The translations under genes were made by a program, and so were the position numbers. Positions 7,972 through 15,654 of a stretch of DNA of 64,000 bases are shown one piece after another. The stretch is from contig NZ_FOIR01000003.1 in NCBI RefSeq assembly GCF_900111145.1, forward strand, positions 62,001 through 126,000, written 5' to 3'. The DNA comes from Roseivirga pacifica. Its GTDB lineage: Bacteria > Bacteroidota > Bacteroidia > Cytophagales > Cyclobacteriaceae. The notes beneath the pieces are model-generated. The model worked only from the letters and a program-made list of their open reading frames with translations, searched no databases and was not told the DNA's origin. Each line of letters begins with the position of its first letter. The stretch's first letter is position 1.

Positions 7972-8190
7972 TCAAGGTTCGTCATAATGACAGTTAGCAG
8001 TATCTCCCTCAGCGGGCTCACCACATAATGCGTCAATTTGTGTAACTCCCATAAATGTGATTTCAACCAATCTACATTTACCATTTAAACCACCTTGAGT
8101 GTAACAAGTTGCTTGAGACTTAAAGTTGGTAATCGCTGTTAAACAAGCTACGGCAATCATTACAAAAAATAATTTAAGAAGCTTTTTCAT
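7972..8190 (-). CDS. Small exported four-cysteine peptide (locus 2)
   Basis: A 72-residue protein with a signal peptide (MKKLLKLFFVMIAVACLTAI...KSQA), cleaved probably after Ala27. The mature ~45 residues hold four Cys at 29, 39, 56 and 67 and an acidic tail (HYDEP). Its size, signal peptide, cysteine number and place upstream of a propeller lipoprotein parallel the peptide at 598-837, but the cysteine spacing is different. This layout resembles NVEALA-type peptide genes of Bacteroidota. A further Cys16 lies inside the signal peptide and is not in a good lipobox. Function unknown. Confidence 0.75.
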   Translation of the reverse strand: MKKLLKLFFVMIAVACLTAITNFKSQATCYTQGGLNGKCRLVEITFMGVTQIDALCGEPAEGDTANCHYDEP

Positions 8191-8437
8191 TATGTTTATT
8201 TATTTACGTTATGCCTACTCTTTTACAAGGTTTTCGGCTCTCCCTTCTCAATAACACAACAACTTGATGTACATAAAATTAACTCTTGTGTGTACATATT
8301 ATAGGGCAACTTAGAAGAGTGCCTTTCTTATTATGTGTTATTCAATAATACAAAAGACAAAAACACAAATCAAATAAAAGCCATTAATTAACACAATAGA
8401 ATTTAAAAAAAATACAATTTTATCAATCTAAATAAAT
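8191..8437 (-). promoter_or_regulatory. AT-rich regulatory region upstream of the locus-2 peptide
   Basis: There is no ORF. The region holds two TGTACA half-palindromes about 18 nt apart (8268-8273, inside the palindrome ATGTACAT, and 8291-8296), which could be an operator for a dimeric regulator. No clear TAnnTTTG box was found. The far end (8400-8437) is poly-A/T-rich and abuts the end of the DUF4442 gene. Confidence 0.3.
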
Positions 8438-8902
8438 CTAAAAAACATTAAAAATCTTCTTCCTTATATAAATCGTCTTTTGTAGCGAAGAAACCACATC
8501 GCCTTCTTCATCCGTAATTTCTAATGGTAGCTCAATCTCAGTTTTCCCATTCGCTTCTACCTCTTGTTTTATCCTTTCGAGGATTTCATCGCCAATTTCA
8601 AACACACAAGTAACCTTTCCTTTACCCGGTTTTTTAAACTGAATACAACTGGCCTTGTCCCAAACGATGTAGCCTTTACCCAGATTCTGCAAAATAAGCA
8701 GCATATAAAATGCATCGGACATGGACATGAGCGATCCACCAAAGTGCACGCCCACCAAGTTGCGGTTCCACCAGCGCAACTTCATGGTTACCACTGCCTT
8801 TCTAAAGTCTTTCGATATGTAACTCAACCGAATACCCGCACCTAGAAATGGTGGGTAAATATTCATGAATTTGATTTTTGTCTGATTTGAAAGCCGGAAC
8901 AT
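8438..8902 (-). CDS. DUF4442 family hot-dog protein (thioesterase-like)
   Basis: A 154-residue protein of the DUF4442 family, related to the YiiD-type hot-dog thioesterases: the N-terminal NIYPPFLGAGIRLSYISKD, the helix region VGVHFGGSLMSMSDAFYMLLILQNLG and the strand IVWDKASCIQFKKPG are typical. It probably acts on acyl-thioesters. The last codons (KKIFNVF) lie beyond the 58-bp repeat at 8456-8513. The displaced copy at 6199-6256 reads KKDYSPASA instead. The present C-terminus therefore appears to have been replaced when the neighbouring locus was inserted. Confidence 0.8.
   Translation of the reverse strand: MFRLSNQTKIKFMNIYPPFLGAGIRLSYISKDFRKAVVTMKLRWWNRNLVGVHFGGSLMSMSDAFYMLLILQNLGKGYIVWDKASCIQFKKPGKGKVTCVFEIGDEILERIKQEVEANGKTEIELPLEITDEEGDVVSSLQKTIYIRKKIFNVF
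8456..8513. repeat. Right copy of 58-bp direct repeat (inside the DUF4442 gene)
   Basis: This copy is the functional 3' end of the DUF4442 coding sequence. It matches 6199-6256 at 57 of 58 positions and lies in the same orientation. The distance between copies is 2257 bp and contains the whole second peptide/propeller locus. Confidence 0.85.
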
Positions 8903-8916
8903 TGCGCAGGATGATT

Positions 8917-8924
8917 TACTTTTG
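8917..8924 (+). promoter_or_regulatory. Bacteroidota-type -7 box for the cyclophilin gene
   Basis: TACTTTTG matches the TAnnTTTG consensus and lies 21 nt before the ATG at 8946. No well-spaced TTG -33 element is visible, so this is half of a promoter by consensus. Confidence 0.5.
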
Positions 8925-8945
8925 CCCTAATTAAAGTAAAAAGAA

Positions 8946-9377
8946 ATGACGGCAGAAATTCATACCGAAAAAGGATTAATGAAAGTGGAGTTTTATGAGA
9001 ATGATGCTCCAAAAACAGTTAAAAACTTTACAGACCTTTCTAAAAAAGGTTATTACGATGGACTTACCTTCCACCGTGTAATCCCAAACTTTGTAGTACA
9101 AGGTGGATGCCCTGATGGCACCGGAGCTGGTGGCCCAGGTTACTCAATCGACTGTGAGCTGGATGGCGACAACCAATACCACGACAGAGGTGTGCTTTCT
9201 ATGGCGCACGCAGGTCGAAACACTGGAGGTTCTCAGTTCTTTATTTGCCACAGCAGAGACAACACCGCACACCTAGACAGAAATCACACTTGCTTTGGTA
9301 AAGTGGTTGAAGGCCTTGATGTGATAGACGACATTCGCCAAGGTGATAAAATCGAAAAAATTGTGATCAAGGATTAA
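8946..9377 (+). CDS. Peptidyl-prolyl cis-trans isomerase, cyclophilin type
   Basis: A 143-residue single cyclophilin domain without a signal peptide, so cytoplasmic. Family motifs are intact: FHRVIPNFVVQGGCPDG, where the catalytic Arg and Phe lie, AHAGRNTGGSQFFI and HLDRNHTCFGKVVEG. It speeds proline isomerisation during protein folding. Length and motifs fit the compact bacterial PpiB-like form. It has its own downstream terminator hairpins. Confidence 0.95.
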   Translation: MTAEIHTEKGLMKVEFYENDAPKTVKNFTDLSKKGYYDGLTFHRVIPNFVVQGGCPDGTGAGGPGYSIDCELDGDNQYHDRGVLSMAHAGRNTGGSQFFICHSRDNTAHLDRNHTCFGKVVEGLDVIDDIRQGDKIEKIVIKD

Positions 9378-9404
9378 TCCTTAGCTCACTTAGATATAAT
9401 TAAG

Positions 9405-9437
9405 TACCTCAACCTAGTCGGTTGGGGTATTATTTTA
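9405..9437 (+). terminator. Intrinsic terminator of the cyclophilin gene
   Basis: A 10-bp stem TACCTCAACC/GGTTGGGGTA (one G-T pair) with a 5-nt loop is followed by TTATTTT, 28 nt after the stop codon. Confidence 0.7.
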
Positions 9438-9444
9438 ACCTAAA

Positions 9445-9480
9445 AAAAAGCCTTCTCCCTAAACAGGAAGAAGGCTTTTT
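9445..9480. terminator. Bidirectional terminator between convergent genes
   Basis: The stem AAAAAGCCTTCT/AGAAGGCTTTTT (12 bp) has A-runs on one side and T-runs on the other, so it can work for both the cyclophilin gene and the minus-strand peptidase gene ending at 9500. Confidence 0.8.
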
Positions 9481-9499
9481 ACTTTTGATTTTGAAAAGA

Positions 9500-12454
9500 C
9501 TACTTATTGCCTTTTTCTATATTCAGGCTCTCGCCTTCCTTTAGTTTCTCCTTGCTTTCATCTACCAATTCGTAGCGAAGCGTTCTGTCTTTTAGCGTTG
9601 CAGGTAAACCATGCGCCATCCACTCTGGCATTGGAGCACCTTTTAGGTAGTGATCGAAGAATTGACCCATTCTGATTGAAAGGTCTTTTCTGTTTTTACG
9701 CAAACGAAGGTTGTGTGCCTCGTCATTGTAAACCACCATCCAGCTTGGTTTTTGCAATCTTCGCAGTGCCATGTAGAACTCAATTCCTTGGTACCAAGGT
9801 ACCGCACCGTCTGCATCGTTGTGCATAATAAACAGTGGCGTATTGATATTCGGCACACCAAATACTGGCGAATTTTCAATGTATAGATCGAATTCATCCC
9901 AAAGTGTTCCGCCAATTCTAGATTGCGTTTTTTCGTACTGGAACATACGGCTCATACCGCTACCCCAACGTACACCACCATAAGCCGATGTCATGTTAGA
10001 AACTGGAGCACCAGCACCTGCTGCCGCATACATATCTGTTTTTGTAACGATATGCGCCACTTGGTAACCACCCCAGCTTTGGCCTTGAATAGCCATTTTG
10101 TCTTTATCTACAAAGCCCATATCTACTACAGCTTGTGTAGCTGGTACTACGTGATCCATAGCACTTTTACCTGGGTGACCAATTTCGTACTTAATGTCTG
10201 GCACAAGCACTAGGTAATCATTACTTACGTAGTAAGGAATATTTACCGTACTGGCACTTGGTGCTGGGCTTGGGTGACTGTGCAAAGAATTTGATCTACG
10301 CTCGTAGAAATACACAATCATTGGGTACTTCTTATTTGGGTCGAAGTTTTCAGGTTTATAAAGAATAGCCTGCATAGTTTCGCCATCGTAACCAGAAGCA
10401 AACTCGATAAGCTGGTTGCTACCCCAGTTATATGGATCTTCCTGAGCATCCAGGTCAGTCAATTTTTGAATATCACTTAATGCAGTGCTGCTCGCAGTGT
10501 ACACTTCAGGGTACTCTTCATAAGTAGACATTCTTAAAAGAACTCTATCTGCATTTTTGGCTTTATCCAAACCATAAACGCTCATATCCTTCATTAAAAC
10601 TTCTTTTGGCGAATCGGCCGAAGCCATTGAAGTTGTATAGTAGCCAGAAGCTTTAGTCCACTCATTAGATGCCGAAAGCAATACTGGCTTGTTTGTAGGA
10701 ACGTATTCTTCTTCTCTATCCAAACGCTGATAACGGAAGGTAATCTTATTGGCTCTACCTTCTCCGTTTGTAACGTTTTCAAAATCGCCAGTAGCCGGAT
10801 TGATTTTCCAGATATCATAACGGTCGTTAATAAATACCTCTTTGTCGCCTTCAGTCCATCCGGCAGTTCCGTAAGCATATGCAAGCGATGGTGAATCGTG
10901 CAATTCGTTCGCGAAGCTCACTGGAATATTCTCCGTAAGGTTTTTAGTGGTTTTGGTAGCCAAATCCATTGCATACCAATGGGTATCGTTCAAATCGTAC
11001 CAAGTAATGTACTTACCATTTGGCGAAAGCTGCTGCCATGCGCCCATGGTTCCTTTCATCAATAAGTCTGCATCACCTGTTTCAGCATCAACAAGGTAAA
11101 TATCGCTTGGCGTTTGGGTATCCCAAGTGTACTGAACACGGTAAGGCTTATCTGTAGAAGCTAGGAAAAAGTCCATATCCTTCTCAGTATCGACTCTTAC
11201 AGACTCCAACTCAAGGTCAGCAAGCTGCACCATTTTCCCAGTCTCTACATTAATATATGCACTGTAGGTTCTGTTCTTTTCGCGAGTTGCTTGCAGCTTC
11301 TGCATTGGCTGAATGTAAGGGTCGTTATATGACCAAACATCTACAGCCGGCTTGTCTTCTTTTAATAAAGTAGTATCAGACTCGTAGGCATATTTTACCG
11401 GACGAGGCGCAGTACCGAAGTATAAACGCTTACCAGACTCTGAAAAGCTGATTCTACTATTATCACTTACCATCCAGTTTTCAGGAGTACCAGCAGTAGT
11501 GGTATCGGCAACTATTTGTGCTGCTTCTCCACCTGCAGTCCAGTGGAATAAGCTGTAATACTTATCTTCGGCATCCTTTTCGCTAGCAGAACCAAAGAAA
11601 GCTACTTGAGTACCTTCCTCATCAATTGTAATCTTTTTGTAGCCAACTAAACCACTGTTTAGCTCAAAGCTTTCTCCACTCGCAATATTAAGCGCGTGAA
11701 TTCCAGATGGCGCCAAAGAATCAACCTCATCATATTCATAAACAAGAATGTTTCCTTTGTCAGATAGGCTGTATTCCATTACACCAGTAAAACTTTTAGT
11801 TTCACCAGTAGCCATGTTGTATAAAACCAATTCTGTGCCCTTAGACTTTTCTCTTGGGTCCTTTGGCTCGGCCGGAGCTTCTTCAGCCTTTGGCTCTTCT
11901 TTCTTCTTGTTTCTCTTCTTCTTTTTCTTCTTGCCTGTTTCTTCCGGAGCTTCCTCAGTTTTCTCCTCTTTCTTTTTAGGCTTATCTAGCGGCTTTTCGT
12001 GCAACCAAGCTATCCACTCCTCAGAGTCTTCAGGCAGTTGGTAGTTCTTTACTCGAGCCACTTTTTTCATGTCACCGCTTTCAAGGTTCACTATGTAAAG
12101 CGAATCCTTTGGCATTTTAGAACCCGAGGTTTTTTTAAGCTTCAATTCACGCACTTTATCGTGCTCAGGCTTAACTTCAGCAGCCACAAATTTCCCGTTT
12201 GTCGAGAAGGTGTAGCGAGAGACGCGTTCTACACGAATGGTCTCATTATTATTTAAATTTCGTAGCTCCAACACGGCATCGCCCTCTTGTGGTGCAATTC
12301 TATATGCAGCCCACTGGCCGTTGTTACTAATATTTACCGTTTGAATGCTTTTCCAATCATCGTACACATCGTGTGTTAATGGCTTTTTTTGGGCAAAAAC
12401 CGCTGTAGAGACCATTAAACAGATGATTAATAGGTAGTTTTTTCTTCCAATCAT
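9500..12454 (-). CDS. Exported S9 family (prolyl oligopeptidase-type) peptidase
   Basis: The start at 12454 is chosen because it gives a signal peptide (MIGRKNYLLIICLMVSTAVFAQ) and lies just downstream of a strong promoter; the longer open frame would run past that promoter. The 984-residue protein has an N-terminal beta-propeller and a C-terminal alpha/beta-hydrolase domain with a complete triad: Ser793 (GQSWGGYQ), Asp882 (NDADGAVP) and His914 (DEAHNLR). It probably cleaves peptides in the periplasm or at the cell surface. Oddity: an inserted Lys/Glu-rich low-complexity stretch of about 50 residues (around 155-205, including a KKKKKKRNKKK run) interrupts the propeller. Confidence 0.93.
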   Translation of the reverse strand: MIGRKNYLLIICLMVSTAVFAQKKPLTHDVYDDWKSIQTVNISNNGQWAAYRIAPQEGDAVLELRNLNNNETIRVERVSRYTFSTNGKFVAAEVKPEHDKVRELKLKKTSGSKMPKDSLYIVNLESGDMKKVARVKNYQLPEDSEEWIAWLHEKPLDKPKKKEEKTEEAPEETGKKKKKKRNKKKEEPKAEEAPAEPKDPREKSKGTELVLYNMATGETKSFTGVMEYSLSDKGNILVYEYDEVDSLAPSGIHALNIASGESFELNSGLVGYKKITIDEEGTQVAFFGSASEKDAEDKYYSLFHWTAGGEAAQIVADTTTAGTPENWMVSDNSRISFSESGKRLYFGTAPRPVKYAYESDTTLLKEDKPAVDVWSYNDPYIQPMQKLQATREKNRTYSAYINVETGKMVQLADLELESVRVDTEKDMDFFLASTDKPYRVQYTWDTQTPSDIYLVDAETGDADLLMKGTMGAWQQLSPNGKYITWYDLNDTHWYAMDLATKTTKNLTENIPVSFANELHDSPSLAYAYGTAGWTEGDKEVFINDRYDIWKINPATGDFENVTNGEGRANKITFRYQRLDREEEYVPTNKPVLLSASNEWTKASGYYTTSMASADSPKEVLMKDMSVYGLDKAKNADRVLLRMSTYEEYPEVYTASSTALSDIQKLTDLDAQEDPYNWGSNQLIEFASGYDGETMQAILYKPENFDPNKKYPMIVYFYERRSNSLHSHPSPAPSASTVNIPYYVSNDYLVLVPDIKYEIGHPGKSAMDHVVPATQAVVDMGFVDKDKMAIQGQSWGGYQVAHIVTKTDMYAAAGAGAPVSNMTSAYGGVRWGSGMSRMFQYEKTQSRIGGTLWDEFDLYIENSPVFGVPNINTPLFIMHNDADGAVPWYQGIEFYMALRRLQKPSWMVVYNDEAHNLRLRKNRKDLSIRMGQFFDHYLKGAPMPEWMAHGLPATLKDRTLRYELVDESKEKLKEGESLNIEKGNK

Positions 12455-12479
12455 TTGTTTACTCGTTTTTGAGACCTTA

Positions 12480-12508
12480 CAAATATAAACGTATAGTGGT
12501 GTTAGCAA
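12480..12508 (-). promoter_or_regulatory. Bacteroidota-type promoter of the S9 peptidase gene
   Basis: On the minus strand TTG (12506-12508), 18 nt, then TATATTTG (12480-12487) is a full match to the TTG-N17/18-TAnnTTTG consensus. Transcription would start around 12473, giving a leader of about 20 nt. Confidence 0.75.
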
Positions 12509-12552
12509 AGACTTATTATATTCAGGTCGATTGAATCTTAAAACCTTATAAA

Positions 12553-14985
12553 ATGCTAAAAAAGACCACATGGGTAATGCTTTTATGCCTTGTAGCACAT
12601 ACGCTAATTGGGCAAACCAGCATTGCTGAAAAAACGAAAGACTTTACCAAAAAGGAAGGCTTTTTCACCTACTATTGGGACGAAAGTGCCGGTAAAGTTT
12701 GGTTAGAAATAGATAAACTAGAAAGTGAATTCCTATATGTAAACTCGCTAGCTGCGGGTGTTGGATCTAACGACATTGGCCTGGATAGAGGCCAGTTGGG
12801 CGGCACCAAAATAGTTGAGTTTAGAAGAGTTGGACCGAAAGTATTGTTGGTGCAACCAAACTATGACTACCGCGCTGTTTCTAACAATCCAGAAGAAGTA
12901 AAAGCGGTAAAACAAGCCTTTGCAGAATCTGTACTCTACGGCTTTAAAGTAGAAGCCGAATCTGATGGCAAAATACTTATAGACATAACCTCTATGTTGC
13001 TAGACGATGCACATGGAGTTGCCAGAACTTTGAGCCGTTCGCGCCAAGGTAACTTTAGAGCAGATGCTTCGCGCTCGGCCATTTACCCGCCAATGCTTAA
13101 GAACTTCCCGAAAAACTCTGAGCTTGAGGCTACTATTACCTTTACCGGTACTGCCACAGGCGGTTACCTAAGAAGTGTAACACCTACACCAGACAATGTT
13201 ACGGTACGCATGCACCACTCATTTATTGAGTTGCCAGATGCAAACTATGAACTGAGAAAAGCTGACCCTCGCTCAGGCTATGGCAGCATTAGTTACATGG
13301 ATTACGCTACACCAATTCAAGACAATATTGTAAAGCGTTTTACCAGAAGACACAGATTAGAAAAGAAGAATCCAAAAGCGAAGGTTTCGGAACCAGTGGA
13401 GCCAATTCGTTACTATGTAGACCGTGGCGCACCAGAGCCAATTAAGTCTGCCCTAATTGAAGGAGCTCGTTGGTGGAACCAAGCGTATGAAGCTGCCGGC
13501 TATAAAAATGCTTTTATAGTGGAAGAAATGCCTGCCGATGCTGACCCGCTAGATGTTCGCTATAACGTGATTCAGTGGGTACACCGTTCTACCCGCGGCT
13601 GGTCTTACGGCTCATCCGTTACCGACCCGAGAACTGGCGAGATCATAAAAGGGCACGTTAGTTTGGGTTCTCTGCGCGTAAGACAAGACTTTTTAATTGC
13701 TCAGGGATTAATTACGCCTTATGAGAATGGCACAACGCCAGATCCTAAACTATTAGAATTAGCTTTGGCTCGTTTGCGCCAGCTTTCAGCCCACGAGGTT
13801 GGCCACACCATTGGCCTATCGCACAACTTTGCGGCCAGTGTGAACGACCGCGCTTCTGTAATGGACTACCCTCATCCATTGGTTGAACTGAAAAATGGTA
13901 CAGTTGAACTGAAAAATGCTTATGATGTAGGTATTGGCGACTATGATAAGTCTGCCATTATTTGGGGTTACCAAGATTTCCCTGATGGTACAGATGAAGA
14001 CAAGGCGCTCGATGCCATTATAGATCAGCGCGTAAAAGACGGTTTATTATACTTAACAGATTCTGATGCCAGACCGATTAGTTCGGTATCTCCTACAGCT
14101 CACCTTTGGGACAATGGAAAAAGTGCGACTGAAGAGTTAAACCGCTTAATGGAGCTACGTAAAGTAGTTTTGCAGAATTTCTCTGAAAAGAACATTGCGG
14201 TGGGTGCACCTATGGCCACTTTGGAAGAAGTTCTTGTACCAATGTATATGATTCACCGCTATCAGCTTGAAGGCGCGGTAAAATCGGTTGGTGGCGTTTA
14301 CTACAACTACAAACTGCGTGGCGATACGCAAGCAGCCCAAAGAGTTGTGCCGAGAGCTGAACAAGAAGCTGCACTTAGTGCACTTTTGAATACTATTAAG
14401 CCTGAAAATCTGGCTTTCCCTCAGCATATTTTGGATATCATCCCTCCGCGCCCTCCTGGCTTCTGGAGAGGCAGAGAAAACTTTAAGGTAAGAACCGGGC
14501 TAACTTTTGATGCTGTTGCTCCGGGCGAAACATTATCGGGTGCAGTTCAGGAGTTTATTTTAAACCCACAACGCGCTACCAGATTGGCTCAGCAAAAAGC
14601 AATAGACCCAAGCCAAATTGGTTTGGAAGAGGTGATTGGAGCTATGGCTCAACAGGTGTTTTCTTCAACAAACAACGCTTACCATGCAGAACTGCAGCGC
14701 GCCAACGTAGACCAGTTCACCAATGCTTTGATCAACTTAGCTAAGAGCACACAAGCTTCGGCTACGGCACGTTCGGCAGCTTACGCTAGCTTAATGGAAA
14801 TAGCTGATCAAGATTTTGATGAAGGCGACCTAGTTGAAAAAGGATTTATGGCCATGCAAAAACATAAAATCAAGACTTTCTTAAACAACCCAATGGAGTA
14901 CAATCCGCCAAGCGCACTTACGCCACCGGATGGTTCGCCAATTGGCACCGACTTGATGGACTGGTGTAGCTTTGGAAACCATTAA
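12553..14985 (+). CDS. Exported zinc-dependent metalloprotease (DUF5117/DUF5118 type metzincin)
   Basis: An 810-residue protein with a signal peptide (MLKKTTWVMLLCLVAHTLIGQ). The zinc motif HEVGHTIGLSH (His414, Glu415, His418, His424) is the extended metzincin form HExxHxxGxxH. The flanking layout, with a long N-terminal beta domain (YYWDESAGKVWLEI...LGGTKIVEFRRVGPKVLLVQ) and an alpha-helical C-terminal domain, fits the large Bacteroidota DUF5117-type proteases. It is divergent from the S9 peptidase gene across a 98-bp shared control region. The two may be deployed together in protein degradation, which is inference. Confidence 0.9.
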   Translation: MLKKTTWVMLLCLVAHTLIGQTSIAEKTKDFTKKEGFFTYYWDESAGKVWLEIDKLESEFLYVNSLAAGVGSNDIGLDRGQLGGTKIVEFRRVGPKVLLVQPNYDYRAVSNNPEEVKAVKQAFAESVLYGFKVEAESDGKILIDITSMLLDDAHGVARTLSRSRQGNFRADASRSAIYPPMLKNFPKNSELEATITFTGTATGGYLRSVTPTPDNVTVRMHHSFIELPDANYELRKADPRSGYGSISYMDYATPIQDNIVKRFTRRHRLEKKNPKAKVSEPVEPIRYYVDRGAPEPIKSALIEGARWWNQAYEAAGYKNAFIVEEMPADADPLDVRYNVIQWVHRSTRGWSYGSSVTDPRTGEIIKGHVSLGSLRVRQDFLIAQGLITPYENGTTPDPKLLELALARLRQLSAHEVGHTIGLSHNFAASVNDRASVMDYPHPLVELKNGTVELKNAYDVGIGDYDKSAIIWGYQDFPDGTDEDKALDAIIDQRVKDGLLYLTDSDARPISSVSPTAHLWDNGKSATEELNRLMELRKVVLQNFSEKNIAVGAPMATLEEVLVPMYMIHRYQLEGAVKSVGGVYYNYKLRGDTQAAQRVVPRAEQEAALSALLNTIKPENLAFPQHILDIIPPRPPGFWRGRENFKVRTGLTFDAVAPGETLSGAVQEFILNPQRATRLAQQKAIDPSQIGLEEVIGAMAQQVFSSTNNAYHAELQRANVDQFTNALINLAKSTQASATARSAAYASLMEIADQDFDEGDLVEKGFMAMQKHKIKTFLNNPMEYNPPSALTPPDGSPIGTDLMDWCSFGNH

Positions 14986-15002
14986 TATTTAACACAATAA
15001 AG

Positions 15003-15057
15003 TACCGGATCAATCTGTCTCTCTGCTTGAAGAGGCAGTTTTTCCGGTATTTTATTT
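15003..15057 (+). terminator. Terminator of the metalloprotease gene
   Basis: A two-layer hairpin: outer TACCGGA/TCCGGTA and inner CTGTCTCT/AGAGGCAG, followed by TTTTATTTT, 18 nt after the stop codon. Confidence 0.7.
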
Positions 15058-15135
15058 TATAATCAACAAGTTCTTTTTCAATATTGAGTTACATACTTAG
15101 ATTGACATCGTCAATAGCATATTAGTTAACTGTTT

Positions 15136-15654
15136 ATGAGCAAGCGCAACATAGTAGGACTTATCCTCATCATTATTTCCCTTATTTGTCTATACCCGGG
15201 GCTTACCCTCCCAATTCTCAATATTCATATTGGTGCAAGTGTACCTATGCTAGGCGAATTTGAGCTTTATGATAGAACACAAAGCGTAATTAGTGGCATT
15301 AAACTTCTATATGAGTTCGACAACACACTTGTAGCAACCCTGATCTTAATATTTTCGGTACTCGTACCCATTACAAAAGCGCTATTACTCTTTGCAGTAA
15401 TGGCTTTTAAAAACTGGAAAAGCCGCATTAAAGTCTACAACTTTGTAGCCATTATTGGCAAATGGTCTATGGCCGATGTTTTTGTGGTGGGCATATTCCT
15501 TTTCTACCTTGCCACAGCTTCAGAAGAAGGCATTCGCGCCAGCATTCACGAAGGTTTCTACTACTTTACTGCCTACTGCCTTATTTCAATCTTGAGCATT
15601 CAGGTGCTCGATGTGAAAGAGGTAAAGCAGTCGAAAGACCAAGTGATCTTTTAA
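15136..15654 (+). CDS. Paraquat-inducible protein A (PqiA) domain membrane protein
   Basis: A 172-residue protein with four hydrophobic helices and the PqiA-domain signatures LYPGLTLPIL near the first helix and GKWSMADVFVVGI before the third. It is one PqiA half-domain, shorter than the two-domain enterobacterial PqiA. Relatives work with MCE proteins in lipid transport between membranes, but no MCE gene is next to it here. Its last four bases overlap the convergent gene's end. Confidence 0.85.
   Translation: MSKRNIVGLILIIISLICLYPGLTLPILNIHIGASVPMLGEFELYDRTQSVISGIKLLYEFDNTLVATLILIFSVLVPITKALLLFAVMAFKNWKSRIKVYNFVAIIGKWSMADVFVVGIFLFYLATASEEGIRASIHEGFYYFTAYCLISILSIQVLDVKEVKQSKDQVIF

Noticed and set aside
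11748-12044. 98-codon plus-strand ORF rich in Ser/Phe
   Set aside because: It is antisense to the Lys/Glu-rich low-complexity part of the S9 peptidase; composition alone explains the open frame.
12455-12598. Upstream extension of the S9 peptidase frame (48 extra codons)
   Set aside because: It would translate through the consensus promoter and overlap the divergent protease start; the signal peptide begins at 12454.
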